Assembly (NCBI GenBank): GCA_025449115.1
Contig: JAHLKC010000160.1
Coordinates: 1 to 64,000, forward strand
DNA: 64,000 nt
Direction of reading: 5' to 3'
Source of the DNA: Chytridium lagenaria
Lineage: Eukaryota; Chytridiomycota; Chytridiomycetes; Chytridiales; Chytridiaceae
The notes under the pieces: generated by a model
Seen by the model: the letters and a program-made list of their open reading frames with translations, nothing else
What the model was told of the DNA's origin: nothing
The model's database searches: none
Translations under genes and position numbers: made by a program
Part shown: in pieces, positions 1 through 11,278 of the stretch
Position numbering within the stretch: the first letter of the stretch is position 1
How the letters are laid out: each line of letters opens with the position of its first letter

Positions 1-10
1 CCGACCTCCT

Positions 11-320
11 ATGGGCGGAGCTGAAATGAAGAGGATGTACAACGTCGTTAGTCAACATACTTGTGCAGCATGTTCGACTGATGCATGGCCAAAGTCATTA
101 TCAACGGGAGAACAAGTTACGCCTACTGGTTTGATAGGGGGCTCATCCAAGGATGTGTTCTCAGCCCTATCTTGTATACCTTCTTCATTGACTCCATGAC
201 AAGAGAATTCGTCATAGTTTTTAAAGCACTGATAGTGATTTACGTGGCACAACATTGCTATACTAGACAAATCCGCAGAAAGTCTAGCCGCAATGTTAGA
301 ATTCTTATCCAATATCAACA
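11..320 (+). pseudogene. LINE-type reverse transcriptase remnant
   Basis: Two overlapping frames together show a non-LTR reverse transcriptase core. The frame starting at 85 reads an asparagine-glycine-arginine turn followed by 'RGLIQGCVLSPILY' and 'FFIDSM', the usual motif of non-LTR elements. After about position 245 the homology continues in another frame as 'NIAILDKSAESLAAMLEFL', the stretch that normally follows the catalytic 'ADD' box; here the box is decayed. The piece begins at the window edge and is frameshifted, so it is a dead fragment. It stops about 110 bp before an LTR, so the elements are nested or juxtaposed. Confidence 0.7.
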
Positions 321-430
321 CTAAGTTACATTTTAGATTCGCACTGTAGAAAACATAAGTCCTCTAACCAGAAGAAGCCACAAATAACGAAAAAACATTA
401 CTCACACTTTACAGGCAACCAGTTACATTT

Positions 431-1319
431 TGTGAAGTTCTCTGTGTGGCCCCCTCTGCTAAGCCCCGGCATACAGAGGTAGAGAACCACATAATAGGTG
501 ACGAGACTAGAGTCTAGGAAGTACTCCTAGATCAAGAGTCAAGCCCTGTTCTGCCTTTAGTGATAGCGGGGATTTAAGTTGCTGTGGTTTTCGTTCTAAT
601 TGTTAATAATAAAGGGAAAAAAGGAAGAGAAATGCCTAGAGACTAGATCTAAAGTGACTAGGGGAAAGGGGTCTTCGAGAAGGGATTCCATCCCGCTCCA
701 AGAGTGTACCAGGCCTCATATATGCCGCAATTCCTATATCAATCTCATCAACCTATGGCCCTGCTCATGCCGCTTTCCCACTCACAGGCAACTAGATAGC
801 CTGTCATAGCCATCAAGAATAGAACAGAGGTAGTTATACTGACCAAACCTTCAAAGAAATCATGCCCTTGAGGCGTATTCCCACACCTCATACCTTCTTA
901 GACAATGTCTTGAACCAGAGCACCCGCTAGTACAACTCAACACACCATAGTGAATAAAAGGGGAAAAATGATAGCACAGCCCACCAGCGGCTGGCCTGAA
1001 TGTGCAGAGGGCTTCATCCAGGACTAAAGAGGTGTACGTAAATCTATTCAACTTTCTACAAATAATAAAACAATTCATAAAGGGGAATCAAATAACAACA
1101 ACAGGCATCTTAACAAACGTGCTAGCATGTCATAAGTTGGCACACCACATCAACCGCCCTTTCTTTTATAAAAACCTCTCTCCTATCTATGGGGAAAAAC
1201 TATGAAAAACCCTGAGAGGGAAAAGAATGGAACAGGAGCAAGGAAATAAGGATAAGGGTACGACGTCTATACAAGCGACGCATTCATGCCTCTTGGTGAG
1301 GTTATCTTATAATCTCACA
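431..1319 (+). mobile_element. LTR of a retrotransposon, copy 1
   Basis: This 889-bp block begins TGTGAAGTTC and ends AATCTCACA, giving the TG...CA termini and short inverted ends of an LTR. It aligns along its whole length, with scattered substitutions and small indels, to the minus strand of 62934-63856 at the other end of the window. No matching 5-bp target duplication flanks it (CATTT on the left, GTCGG on the right). It is therefore either one end of a longer element or a recombined copy. The family is probably copia-like, judging from gag- and pol-like scraps nearby, but this is not proven. Confidence 0.85.
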
Positions 1320-1568
1320 GTCGGACCTCCAACACGCGGATCGGTTCAAGAATTGTTGTCGGGCCCGAGAGCACTTGAGTACCCGGACGTCGCCCAACCA
1401 GAGGTGGTGACAGATTTCAACAATAAAACCGCTTGGAAATTCCGTCTTGGACTTGGCACTCAAGATACTCACGGTGGTCTTCAAAACAAAAGGCATCATT
1501 GATGATTCCAAAGGTATGCGGGCTATCTTATAAAGCAGGCTTAAGAACGACGGTTGAGCAAGGACCTA

Positions 1569-2264
1569 ATGGCGGACATTGATAGGGGCAAGCAAAGAGC
1601 GCTTCAGGCGAAGTCGGAAACGAAAGCGCCAGAGAGGATTGTCAGGAACCGACGAATGAAGGAGGGGTTGTGGAGAAAACCTGTGGAAGGTACAAACCTT
1701 TACGTAGGAGGATTGGAATGGTGAGTTGATGACAATGCATTGGTGGATGCGTTCTCAAGGTTTGGGAAAGTAGTGGAAGGGTTTATCATGACGGAAAAGG
1801 GGAGCAAGAAGTCCGACGGATTTGGCTTTGTCACGTACAAAAGCAAGGTGGACGCGGCCAAAGCCATTGCAGGACCTCACGATCCGCGTTTGGCGGGACT
1901 AAAAGGTCTTGTTGTGAATGTAGCAAAGAACTGTAGCAAGAAAGGCAACGATAAAACCGGGGTTTTAAAGTCAAACTCTGGAGGGAACGCGAGAAAAGCG
2001 GCGGAGAAAGATACTGATGATAAGGAATTCGAGGATTTTTCCATCGGGTTCGCGCAGTGGGTGCGCCGTCTGCCTGTAGATGAGAGTACTGCTGTTGACA
2101 ATGAAGATTTAGACAAAGAGATTATTACTTTCCACCGTTATCAATCTTGTTTTTCCGGTGCTTTTGCAATGATGTCCAGTCCTACGAAAACGCTCCAGAC
2201 TATTCAGACGTGGATACCTCCACGTTTTGGGGTTACGTACATTCTGGTTGCTGGTCCCATATGA
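1569..2264 (+). pseudogene. RRM-domain protein, interrupted by a stop codon
   Basis: An ATG at 1569 opens 51 codons rich in Lys and Arg that end in 'TNLYVGGLEW', an RNP2 motif. A TGA at 1722-1724 interrupts the frame, and the same frame then resumes with the rest of an RNA-recognition motif: 'FSRFGKVVEGFIM' and 'GFGFVTYKSKVDAAKAI' (RNP1). Downstream is a Lys-rich linker and an acidic stretch. From about 2195 the frame runs into a repeated sequence, so the C-terminus is not original. The gene may once have been a glycine-rich or SR-type RNA-binding protein, or the RRM of a LINE ORF1. It is now broken by the stop and by the fusion to repeat DNA. Confidence 0.6.
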
Positions 2265-2318
2265 CACTGTACAAAAACCACCTGTATGCGATTGTCAAGT
2301 CAAAGGAATCCTTCCAAA
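2195..2318 (+). repeat. Direct repeat, left copy (partner at 3326-3412)
   Basis: The stretch containing 'ACTATTCAGACGTGGATACC' followed by 'ATGCGATTGTCAAGTCAAAG' recurs at 3326-3412 in the same orientation, with about 30 bp missing in the second copy. The two copies bracket a copia pol scrap and an LTR-like block, so the intervening 1 kb sits between duplicated flanks. Confidence 0.8.
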
Positions 2319-2602
2319 CGAAGTTTATCGCTGACGCACTCATACTTGATTCTCAAATCACGCGTCTTCCTCAGGTAACCCAACAAATCTCGAGCACATT
2401 CCCAGTGCTCTTCACTAGGCCCCGCTTGATAGCGTGCCATCATTCCAACTGAGAACGCAATGTCTGGTTGCGAGTTCACCATCGCGTACATGAGTGATCC
2501 AATCACCGTTTGGTATGCCAAGCCGTCAACGGTTTCCAAAGGTGACGTGTCATCATCAATCCTGCCGAGACACGTACCGGGTTGTATAGGGAGTTTCTTC
2601 AC
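2311..2602 (-). pseudogene. Copia-type pol fragment (RT to RNase H junction)
   Basis: The minus-strand frame contains 'IGSLMYAMVNSQPDIAFSVG', followed by an alanine-arginine-tyrosine run and 'EEHWECARDLLGYLRKTRD'. This is the conserved segment just before RNase H in Ty1/copia polyproteins. About 100 residues remain and the frame runs straight into the direct repeat at its 3' end. No integrase, protease or gag is adjacent. It is a truncated, non-functional fragment. Confidence 0.85.
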
Positions 2603-2699
2603 GTGGTTTTTGGGGGACTGTTGGACATAAAACTCGGGCGATCTGGCTCCATGGTTGAATTATATCATATCTCATTATTAGCTGAATACCACACCGCAC

Positions 2700-3310
2700 A
2701 TAGTGAAAGATACACCTAGACTGGGGAAGCCCAAACACAGGCTAGGGACGCGACTATGTGTGCTGAGTTGACGACGGGCTTGCATTTGTTATGTTGTGTT
2801 TGTGTTTATATAACATAACCCATGATTGTTTTTATCAACTAGAAATTAAGCAAAACTTCAATAGATTTACGACACCCATAAAGACCTCGTTCTAGGCAGC
2901 TTTGCTCTGTGCTCTCCCTACCCTATTATTACATGCTGTGTTTGAGTATTCTGTGAGGCTTTCAAGTATGGACATGCCAAGGGGTGCTGGAACCCTAGGT
3001 CAAGGTAATGAGTCTTAGTAAAGGTAACCAGAGTTATTACGCCTTTATGGCAAAACCCATACAAGGACTGCTCAGATACACTTTATTATTACTTTTCAAT
3101 GATCTGGGCTGTTACTTGTCCTTGAGGGCATGCGACCAGAGAGGACCGCAGCAGACAATGGAGGAGTAGGAACGAGTTAAAGGTCATACAGATGATTGTG
3201 AGGTCAGGATACTCCTTGGAGTAGGAGATCCCTCCTCGTAGCCTTTTAGGTAAGTGTGATCCCGCTAGGTTTTCTTCTTTTGTTTTTCGTTCTTCCCTCC
3301 TTTTCTGGAT
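2700..3310 (-). mobile_element. Degenerate LTR-like block, minus orientation
   Basis: Read on the minus strand this interval has the same order of short motifs as the window's LTRs: an AGGAGGGAAG purine tract, a 'CTCCAAGGAGT' segment, 'GTCGTAAATCTATTGAA', then a promoter-like AT-rich part. Similarity to the 431-1319 LTR is patchy, so it would be a distant family member or a decayed copy. Its exact ends could not be fixed. It lies immediately upstream, in minus orientation, of the pol fragment. Confidence 0.45.
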
Positions 3311-3325
3311 TAACTGCGAGAAGCA

Positions 3326-3412
3326 GACTATTCAGACGTGGATACCTCCACGTTTTGGGGTCCATATGACCGGTACAAAACCTGTATGCGATTGTCAAGT
3401 CAAAGGAACGTC
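3326..3412 (+). repeat. Direct repeat, right copy
   Basis: Second copy of the 2195-2318 sequence, shortened internally. From 3413 the two copies diverge. Confidence 0.8.
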
Positions 3413-3925
3413 CTCGGTAGGTGATTCAGTGTGCTGGAGAAACGCCACAATGTGTGGTACCTTGATGCGCTGACGCAAGTGGTGGACCTTGGGGTGTAAT
3501 AACACATCAAGAAGATAAAGTGTGAAGACCTTATGTGCAGAACATAGACGCAAGTGCTTGAGGTGAGTTTTATAAATAACATTCTTGTTTTTAGTCAACA
3601 TGATCTCTATCGCCATTTCGCACGACTTTATGGATGAGACTTTCGGCTTGGTGGTTAAATCCGGACGCCCTTTTTTTGAACTACAGAAAGACAAATATGG
3701 ATTGATGGGGGGCATTTTCAAGATTTTCGAGCTCGCATCAAATACAAGTAAATTTGATTTCTATTCTCTATATAACTACACATACATTTAGACCTTTGTC
3801 ATGTTATCTAGATACCATATCCTCAAATCCACATTCAGTTGGCCCTCCCAAGTTCAACCACATCTTTCTGGAATAAGTTGACGCATTGGTTTGCCCAGCG
3901 TTGAAAAGTTTCGATGGTGTAGTGG
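3413..3925. other. No recognisable gene; one short plus-strand ORF
   Basis: A 68-codon plus-strand ORF (3585-3791) lies just downstream of a possible intron (GTGAGT at about 3562 to TTTTTAG at 3594). It contains 'DETFGLVVKSGRPFFELQ' but I recognise no family. It may be debris of a former exon. Nothing else is supported. Confidence 0.3.
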
Positions 3926-5777
3926 TTAAGTCTGAAATAGGTGCAGGGCTGGAATGTGATATAGACCTTTGGGCGGAGTCAATAAAATCTTGAGGTCTCG
4001 AGCGGAACAGTGTCTCAGAGTATGCGGGAGCTGGTACATCATATCAACTTCTTGCCATAAAGGCCGATCAGGTTGTGTTGGTGCTTCTACAGTCTTGAAA
4101 AAATATGAAAAGTGTCAGCCTTTGGCAACGACAATTTATGAAACACTCACAATTCCAATCAGTTCAGCTTTTGTTTTTTTCCGTTTCCACCAAACAATAA
4201 GAAAAGCCATGATCACAACAGTGAATGCAAACGTGAATACTCCGAAATAAGCGGAGACCAAGAGTTCCGAGCGGGTTGGTGGGTTGAGGGGATTCGGAGG
4301 TGGCTTGTGGGTTTGGGAGTTTTTGGGTGGGGTTACCTTGTGTGAATGGAGGTTGGGCGGATGCAATAGCAGGGGGAGAGGTGAGGGTGAAGAGGACGGT
4401 GGTGTTGCCGCTGACTAGTTGACTGTCGGGCGATAAGAGTAGTGAAGGAAGGGTAGAAGGGGGCAGACAATAAATTAATCAATTAAAACGATTTATAGAT
4501 AATTGGCGATTGGTACCTGATGATTAGAGGGCGGCCGCTTTCAGTTATGGTCGCAAGTACATCACTCTGATTAATCGTACCGCTTCTACAAAAATAATCA
4601 GCCAAAAATTACAGAACCAATAGAGAATGTACATCACAGCATCTGTCGGACTTGCTGGCGGATTTGACGGCATTATTCCAGTTGCAGTTGGTATGGCATC
4701 CGTGTTAGAAAAAACGGACAAAGGGACGGAAGGCCGTTCGGCGGGTGGCGGTGGTATCGCGGCAAGATTACAACCAGAGGTACGTGGAGGAAGTAAAGGA
4801 CGGCTTCATTAGCTCTGTAAAAAATGTTACAATGACGGTTAGATATATGAAGAATGTAGTGTTTGGTCGAGAGGAGACTTACCGTTGCCGCGCAATCAGA
4901 TTTTCGGAAACAACCATACAGTTTTCATCAAGTCGACTATCAAAGCTATGTCAAACCAAAAAATAATAAATAATAATACGCAAAACTCACATTGACCGTG
5001 TATTTCAAGACTAGGATCAACCCTTCCTGAGATAAAGTTCGATGTAAGATCCCTAAATATTCAGAAAAAAACTAAATATGCTATGGACTTACAATGTTTC
5101 AAGAACAGGATGGTTTGATTTGGTGAAGATGCTGCTGACATCGCCAAAGAGGTTGTTATGGCCAAGCCTATATTCGTAGCGCTGACAGATCTTGTCGTAG
5201 ACAACTCACAAATGCCTCGTAGCCTTGACCACTGCCGGATGGAATCAGGAACCGGCCTGAGACAGCACTGTAGTCACATTGAAAATCTCTATTTCCGTGA
5301 GTTCGCCGAGCCATGATGGAAGCGGTCCCTCACACCACTTTGAAAAAAGTGCTACGATGACGTTAGACCCCATACTCCGACAACCATGCCCTCACCATCA
5401 CCGTCAAAGACTTCATCGTCCTATACGCATCCGGAATCGTGCTTGACCAGTCATTCGAATGCAAGCTCATCACACTCAAAAATCGCAATTGCGCTAACGC
5501 AACAGGTAACGGTCCATTCAACCCCCGTCCTCCAGATTCAGAGCCGAGACCCTCGCCACATATTGAAATGCTGGATCCGTTGATGTTTCGGGTGTGATTC
5601 TGCATGTGATCCCTGGGATATTGGTGCAGCAGTCTTGACGGGGGATGGCGAGGGTTGGGAAGGCGGTTGAGAGGGTGAGGCAGTCTTCTCGGTCGTCCTG
5701 CGACAATCGTTGAGAAAGAGGAATGAAAAGGAGACACACAAAACCGTGGAACAGTGAATTTGTTTGGAATTTGACAC
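3926..5777 (-). CDS. LRR single-TM receptor-like protein, paralogue 1
   Basis: First of four tandem minus-strand paralogues. From the N-terminus: a hydrophobic leader (from ATG 5777, 'STVLCVSFSFLFL'); a 'DDREDC' start of the mature domain with paired cysteines ('QDCC'); plant-type LRRs ('LNGPLPVALAQLRFLSVMSL', 'STIPDAYRTM'); more LRR exons down to about 4970; a conserved juxtamembrane 'SDVLATITESGRPLIIR' near 4530; a Ser/Thr/Pro stalk; a TM segment about 4240-4170 followed by 'WWKRKK'; and a short tail with 'PLWQEVD' ending at TAA 3926-3928. About eight short introns are visible as GTRAGT...AG. A one-base frame break sits in a G run near 5530, and another (two missing or one extra) near 4250 just before the TM. 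Ligand and partners are unknown. There is no kinase domain. Confidence 0.65.
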
Positions 5778-5989
5778 AATGGTGACATCAAGAATCCGAG
5801 ATCAAACCTTTGGATTCAGTCCTTGCGATACAATATACTTCGAACGGGTTTCTGCGGTGTATTGATAAGCCAAAGCAAACACCCACAACCACGGGCATGA
5901 GAAAAAGTGCTAAAAAAAACGTTTTAAAGTTCTGCTCTGTCGTTATAGACGGAGATTTTTTTTGTTGGTAATTTTAATCTCAGCCTTGG

Positions 5990-6440
5990 TTTTTTCTTCT
6001 TCTCCAATAAATAGCGATGAACGCCGTCACTGCACCCATGATTGCGAATGTTACCACTCCGACAATAAGGGGAAGACCTAATCCAAAAGGGCCTTGAGAC
6101 GCGCGGGATCTGCAGGTTGTGGAGATACTTGGGTTTGAGTGGGGAAATGCTTGGGCGGAGGAGAATGGGCTTGTTGTAATCGTTGCAACGGGGGAGGGGA
6201 TAGTGACAAGAATGGTAGTGGAGCCATTGACGAGTTGGCTTTACATATAGGTTTAGTAAGCGCCTTATTAATAGTATAAAAAAAGGAATAAAAGTAAGGC
6301 ACTACCTTACGATAAGCGACCGATTTCCTTCCATGATAGTGAGGCAACAGTATTCTGATTAATTCTTTTGTCCTACAATCATTAGACTATACTAAACCAT
6401 CCAGAAAACCGTAACAGCGGTGTTGGACTTGACTTTACAG
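5990..6440 (-). pseudogene. 3'-half relic of an LRR-TM paralogue
   Basis: Between paralogues 2 and 1 sits an isolated copy of two of their exons. One encodes the juxtamembrane piece ('EGNRSLIVR') and a stalk beginning 'QLVNGSTTILVTIPSP'; the other encodes the TM segment 'LGLPLIVGVVTFAIMGAVTA' followed by a run of arginines. A frame break near 6330 and the lack of any upstream LRR exons before the end of paralogue 2 (6644) show that it is a truncated duplicate. It records at least one further duplication in this cluster. Confidence 0.6.
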
Positions 6441-6643
6441 AGACGAGCTCCTCAAGTAGGTGCACTGTTCGTAATTGTATTTGTAGGTGCTGCATTTCCC
6501 GGTGGGTCTGGGGTTGCTCTGAATATCCGCTTGTCCGTAAATGGAGTCACAAGTACACTCTATCCGCCCTGTCGAAATGTACATGATCGTGAGAACAAGA
6601 ATAACGAGAATGCCTCGCTTACAATTGCCAAATGGTTATATTA

Positions 6644-8717
6644 TCATGCGACACGATATACAGGTATTAGATCACGTACATTTGATAAATCACGCTTTGA
6701 TGGTATCCTCCGCTTCAGAGCATCCTCGCTAGTCTCACTCTCAATATCCACAATTAACCTCGCCCTTCCAACTCCAGGACCTTTGGCGAAACCAGCAACG
6801 ACGCATCCAAATCCAGATCCATGCCATCAATCTTATTCACCGGATCAACGGCGGATACATTCGACCGAGAAGTGGCGTGATCGTGAGTGTTCGGAGCTCG
6901 GACGTTGCTGACGTTGGTAAAGTGAGGGTGATGGGAGGGGATTTCTGTGATATGAATCTGAGTAGGGGGGTGCACTGATCTCGCTGTCGATTTCTTGCCA
7001 TGAAGGGGGTTGAGAGGGTAAATAAGGTGGGTTGTGTACGTCCGATGTTACGGCAGAGGGCTTTTATCATTAGTGTCAATAATGAATAAATAAATAACTA
7101 AAATACCATTTCGTTGATACCAGCCTTCGCCTTTCTTCGCTTCCAATAGATAAGGATGAATGCCATCACCACGACCATGACAGCAAACGTCGAAAATCCG
7201 ACAACAAGGGAAAGTCCTACGGTTCCTAAAAGGTTTTGCTGTGGTTCTAAGGGGATTGCAGGGGTTGTGTTTTGATGGTACTAATCGCGGTGCCAAAACG
7301 AGTTAAGGTGTGGTGGTGGCGGCAGGGGGAGATGTAAGAGTAAAAAGGGCCGTGGTGGAGCCGTTAAATCCGCGGCTGAATTTTGCAGAGAAGGAAACGG
7401 ATACATATGGTTAATGGCGTTAATGATACTAACTAAAAAGGTATTTTTTGGCTACTCGAAAATACGAGTAGAATATCACTGAGTAAAATACCTTATGATC
7501 AAAGAGCGACCTTCTTCAGTTATGGTCGATAATACATCACTCTGATTGATCGTTTCTCTGCACCAAAGCCATCAGACAAAGTTTGAACACTGAGAATACC
7601 GTACCTCACTGTATTTGTTGAACTAGGAAATGGCGATAGGTTAGGATGAGTAGTCCGAGCTTGCGTGGGGTCCAAGTTGCCACTCGACGAAATGGTCGGA
7701 GGAGTTAAAGGCGGACCGATGGGGGATTGCTGGACGTCGCAACCAACCGTGCGTCGAGGGGTCACGAGGCTGCCGTCTCTTGCTCTTAAAATACAATGAG
7801 TATCAAGGAAGAGCCTTAAAAGTCAACAGCTCAATATACTTACTGCCGCGCAAGCAAGGCATCGGACATTACCATACAGTTATCGTCAAACCGACTTGTA
7901 AACAGTGATTTAGATATTTTAAAACGGAAAATACAACACTATACGTGAACAATGGAGACCGCACTCACATTTGGGATGTTTGCTCAAGACTGACATCAAG
8001 ACGTCCCGAAATAAAGTTCCCTGCGATATCTCTATGCGAAATTGGCCAAATTAGAATGGCTGCCAAAAAAAAAAAAAAGTCGACGGACTTACAATAATTC
8101 AAGATTAGGATGGTTTGATGATGTGAAAATAGTGCTGATATCTCCAAAGAGATTATTATGTCCAAGCCTGAGAGAATGTAAGGATTTTAGAACAGATATA
8201 GAGCTACCATAGTTTTCGCAACTTTGACCACCGACGGATAGAATCAGGAATCGGTCCAGATATCTGAGTGTGGTCCATATTTAACGTCTGCATTTCCGTG
8301 AGCTCACCGAGCCACGACGGCAACGGGCCACTGAGTGAGCTATCAAAGAACGACTGATGGCACAGAAAGGTTAACGGAATTATATTTTATCAATGAAACT
8401 ACCATATCTGTCAACGAAGTCATGGTCCTAAAAGATTCCGGTAAATTCCCCGTCCATGCGTTCGCATTCAACCGCAAAGAAGTCAACCATCTAAGATCTG
8501 CTAATACCGACGGAACGGGACCGGAAAGGCTCCGTCCAGTGAAATCAATACTTCTGATCCTTGTGATGGAAGGAAATGAGGGATCTGTTGAAGGCTCTGA
8601 AGTGGTCCTGCATACAATCCCCATTATAACTGTCCCACTACAGCAGCCTTGGGTCGGTATGGATAGGGAGGGGAACGCTGAGGAGAGGACTGTGCAATCG
8701 GAGCGATCGTCGTCCAT
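6644..8717 (-). CDS. LRR single-TM receptor-like protein, paralogue 2
   Basis: Same architecture as its neighbours. Mature N-terminus 'MDDDRSDCTVL' (8717; a leader exon may lie further upstream, but I could not place it), then the 'QGCC' cysteine pair and LRRs such as 'LSGPVPSVLADLRWLTSL' and 'ISGPIPDSIRRWSKLRKL'. The juxtamembrane 'SDVLSTITEEGRSLIIR' is near 7520, the stalk follows, and the TM 'LSLVVGFSTFAVMVVVMAFI' with 'YWKRRK' is at about 7220-7110. The cytoplasmic tail contains 'PSWQEIDSEI' and 'RARLIVDIESET', ending at TGA 6644-6646. One probable frame break lies near 6770-6790 in the tail. The tail resembles that of paralogue 4 ('SLLYLPKEEEELGRARLI'), a candidate conserved interaction motif. 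Confidence 0.65.
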
Positions 8718-9268
8718 GGCTGGGGATATGTGGATTGGCTAGGTTACAGATTCAAGTAGAACTGTGAGTAACTTATGCGATATGGATGTGTGTATGGGGT
8801 AGAGGATGAGGGATGATGGAAGGATGATCGACAGCGCTTTCTGCTTGTTTCCTTGGATCCTCCCGTTGCTAGTTTATCCTACTCTTATAGTGAACTGCAT
8901 CCCTTGTTATTGCACAAACCGATTAGAAGTAGAACAAAAAAAAAAGCTAATCGCCCAAGTCAAAAGATACAGTCGCTCACCCAGGCACGCAGTTTGGTCA
9001 TCCTCTGTGACAGTCATCAAGTTGACTCGCGGTAGAAACGGGAGTTTTTAATCAATCATCGCGCAGTCTGGTGCAGGTGTGAACCTCACTAAACTTTAAT
9101 CTACTAAAACAAAATGATATTCGTCATCATCTTCTCTCGTTCATGCGATGCGACGCGGACAAAATACGATATTGGAGTCGCTGTAATTGTAGTAACGTCT
9201 ATTTTCACTCTAGTGTCTCCAGACCATATTACAATAATGTTGTGGGGGATATCAAAACTAATCTTATC
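8718..9268. other. Intergenic spacer between LRR paralogues
   Basis: About 550 bp between the 5' end of paralogue 2 and the 3' end of paralogue 3. Short ORFs occur on both strands without recognisable motifs. This stretch should contain the promoter and perhaps the missing leader exon of paralogue 2. Confidence 0.5.
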
Positions 9269-11048
9269 TCAGCTGTGGGATTTATTTTGTACGGGTGTTC
9301 CGAACTGTAAATCATTCCTAGGTGACTCCGGGCCACTCTCGAATCTCGCCTTTGGAGACGCCGGATTAACGGTGATCTTTATTTGTCGAAGTACAATATG
9401 ATTAAGAAACATCAGTAAAATATATAAAGACAAAGAACTCACAATTTCGCCCACTTCTGCTACCGCCCTTTTCCGTTTCCACCAAAGCAAAGCCATCGTC
9501 GCCACCGAAATCGTGATCAAGAAGGTACTTAATCCAATGATGATGGGAAGAACTAAAGGTCCAAAAGCGGGGTCACTTTGACGTGTATTCGAACTGGTTT
9601 GTTGGGTTTGTGTTGGGAGGGTGCTATGATCGGAGGTGGAGGAAAGGGTATGAGGGGGTGAAGGGATTGTGATGAAAAGGGTGGTGGTGCCTTGAATGAG
9701 TTGGCTACCACCAGTTAGATATGTCATGAAAAGTATGTGGTATTACCTTATAATAAAGGACTGATTGCCTTCAGAAATAGTTGATATTACGTTACTCTGA
9801 CTTAAAGTATTGGCTCTACGTACATCGTTAGTTGAAGTCAAAAACTACGAAGCACCGTATAACATCAGTTGGAGTTGGCGAGCGTCGAGCACTGTAGGCA
9901 GAACCGAAGACACGCCATCGCGGCTTACCGATAAGAGCGGTGGCGGTTGTTGAGTTGCGGCAAAGTGGCATCCCGAAGTACGGCGTGGATTAACAATCAC
10001 TCCTTTATCTCCCGATCTACATAAAGAAAATAAGGAATACGTAAAGAAGCATGGAATTGCAGGGGAACCATACCTTTCTCGCACAAGAAGACGTTCAGAA
10101 ATATTCATACAGTTATCGTCAAGTCGACTTTGATCAAGTTAAGGGAATGAATAAGTTGATGAGGTCAAAGTCGTCCAACTCACAGAAAGCGTGTTTCTTC
10201 TAGGCTATAATCAAGACGCCCAGATATTAAGGTCCCTGCAAGATCCCTTCCAAAATAAGAAACCAGTAAAAGAAGTTGAACGCACTTACAATACTTCAAG
10301 TCTCGGATGACTTGAGGCCGTGAAAATACTGCTAATGTCTCCAACGAGATTGTTATGTCCAAGCCTGCATTAAAAGCGTTAAAAAAGAATGTTTTTGAGA
10401 TGGAGACCACCATATTGTTCTCAACTTTGACCACCGACGGATTGAATCAGGCACAGGTCCAGATACTTGCGTTACATCCACATTAAACAGTTCCATTTCA
10501 GTGAGTTTCGCCGAGCCACGACGGGAGGGGACCACTGAGATTTGTGGAAAAGAAGGTCTGTAGACGGAAAGTATTAGCCGTTTATCAAACTAAATGACGC
10601 AAGATAAGCACACCATTAATTTAAGCAACGTCATCGTCCTGAAAGAATCTGGTATGGATCCTGTGAAGGCGTTGGAATGCATGGTAAGAGACGTCAACCA
10701 TCGTAGATTCGACAGGGTGGATGGAATGGGTCCCGAGAGCCCGCGTGCAGCAACATCAATTTCGGTGATTCTGCTGATATATAGGAATGACGGATCTGGT
10801 GGTTTCTCTGCAGTGATCCTGCAACGGACCTCTCTGTATCCGTCACAACAGCCTTGAGGTGGAAGATTGAGAGACGGGAAGGCCGCAGCGACAACGGCAC
10901 AGTCCCTCATGATCGTCTTGCATCCGGAAAGTATTTGGAGGTCAAATGCTCTAAACTGTTGCCGGTGAAAGAGGTACTCTAGTGAGGAACAACGGAAAAA
11001 GATGATGACGAAAGGGCTCAGTTTAGGGAACAGTCTTCCGTCGTACAA
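9269..11048 (-). CDS. LRR single-TM receptor-like protein, paralogue 3
   Basis: ATG 11048 opens a leader with 'LSPFVIIFFRCSS'. The mature domain follows with 'DCAVVAAAFPSLNLPPQGCC', then LRRs ('LSGPIPSTLSNLRWLTSL', 'FTGSIPDSFRTM', 'VSGPVPDSIRRWSKL'). The juxtamembrane 'SNVISTISEGNQSFIIR' is near 9770, the stalk starts 'QLIQGTTTLFITIPSP', and the TM 'LPIIIGLSTFLITISVATMA' plus 'LLWWKRKR' lies at about 9560-9455. A last intron (GTGAGT to AAAG, about 9440-9375) joins to a tail rich in Ser and Pro ending at 9269. Position about 10,900 has one extra base relative to the 'DD-R/H-E-D-C' start of the paralogues. It is the best preserved member for comparing exon structure. Confidence 0.7.
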
Positions 11049-11278
11049 GTTAGATTTTCACCAAGTAACGTGAAGTCGTGAACTATGTAATACACAGCTT
11101 TGACCCTAATATGTAAAGGGCTTTTTAAAAACCTTGCGTTGCTGATGCCCTAAATAAACTTGGTTTTTCGTAACCCCAAAAACCCTCAATTAAGAAGTAA
11201 AAAATACAGGAGGTTTACGGAAGCTTTGACATATTTTACTAATGCCTCAAACTTTGACAGTCATAATTATATTACATA

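Noticed and set aside
3905..3990. tRNA-like A-box (ATGGTGTAGTGGTTA) suggesting a tRNA or SINE
   Set aside because: No T arm (GGTTCGAATCC type) at the right distance and no acceptor pairing. It also overlaps the 3' end of LRR paralogue 1.
4627..4966. Short plus-strand ORFs antisense to LRR paralogue 1
   Set aside because: They are shadows of introns and exons of the minus-strand gene.
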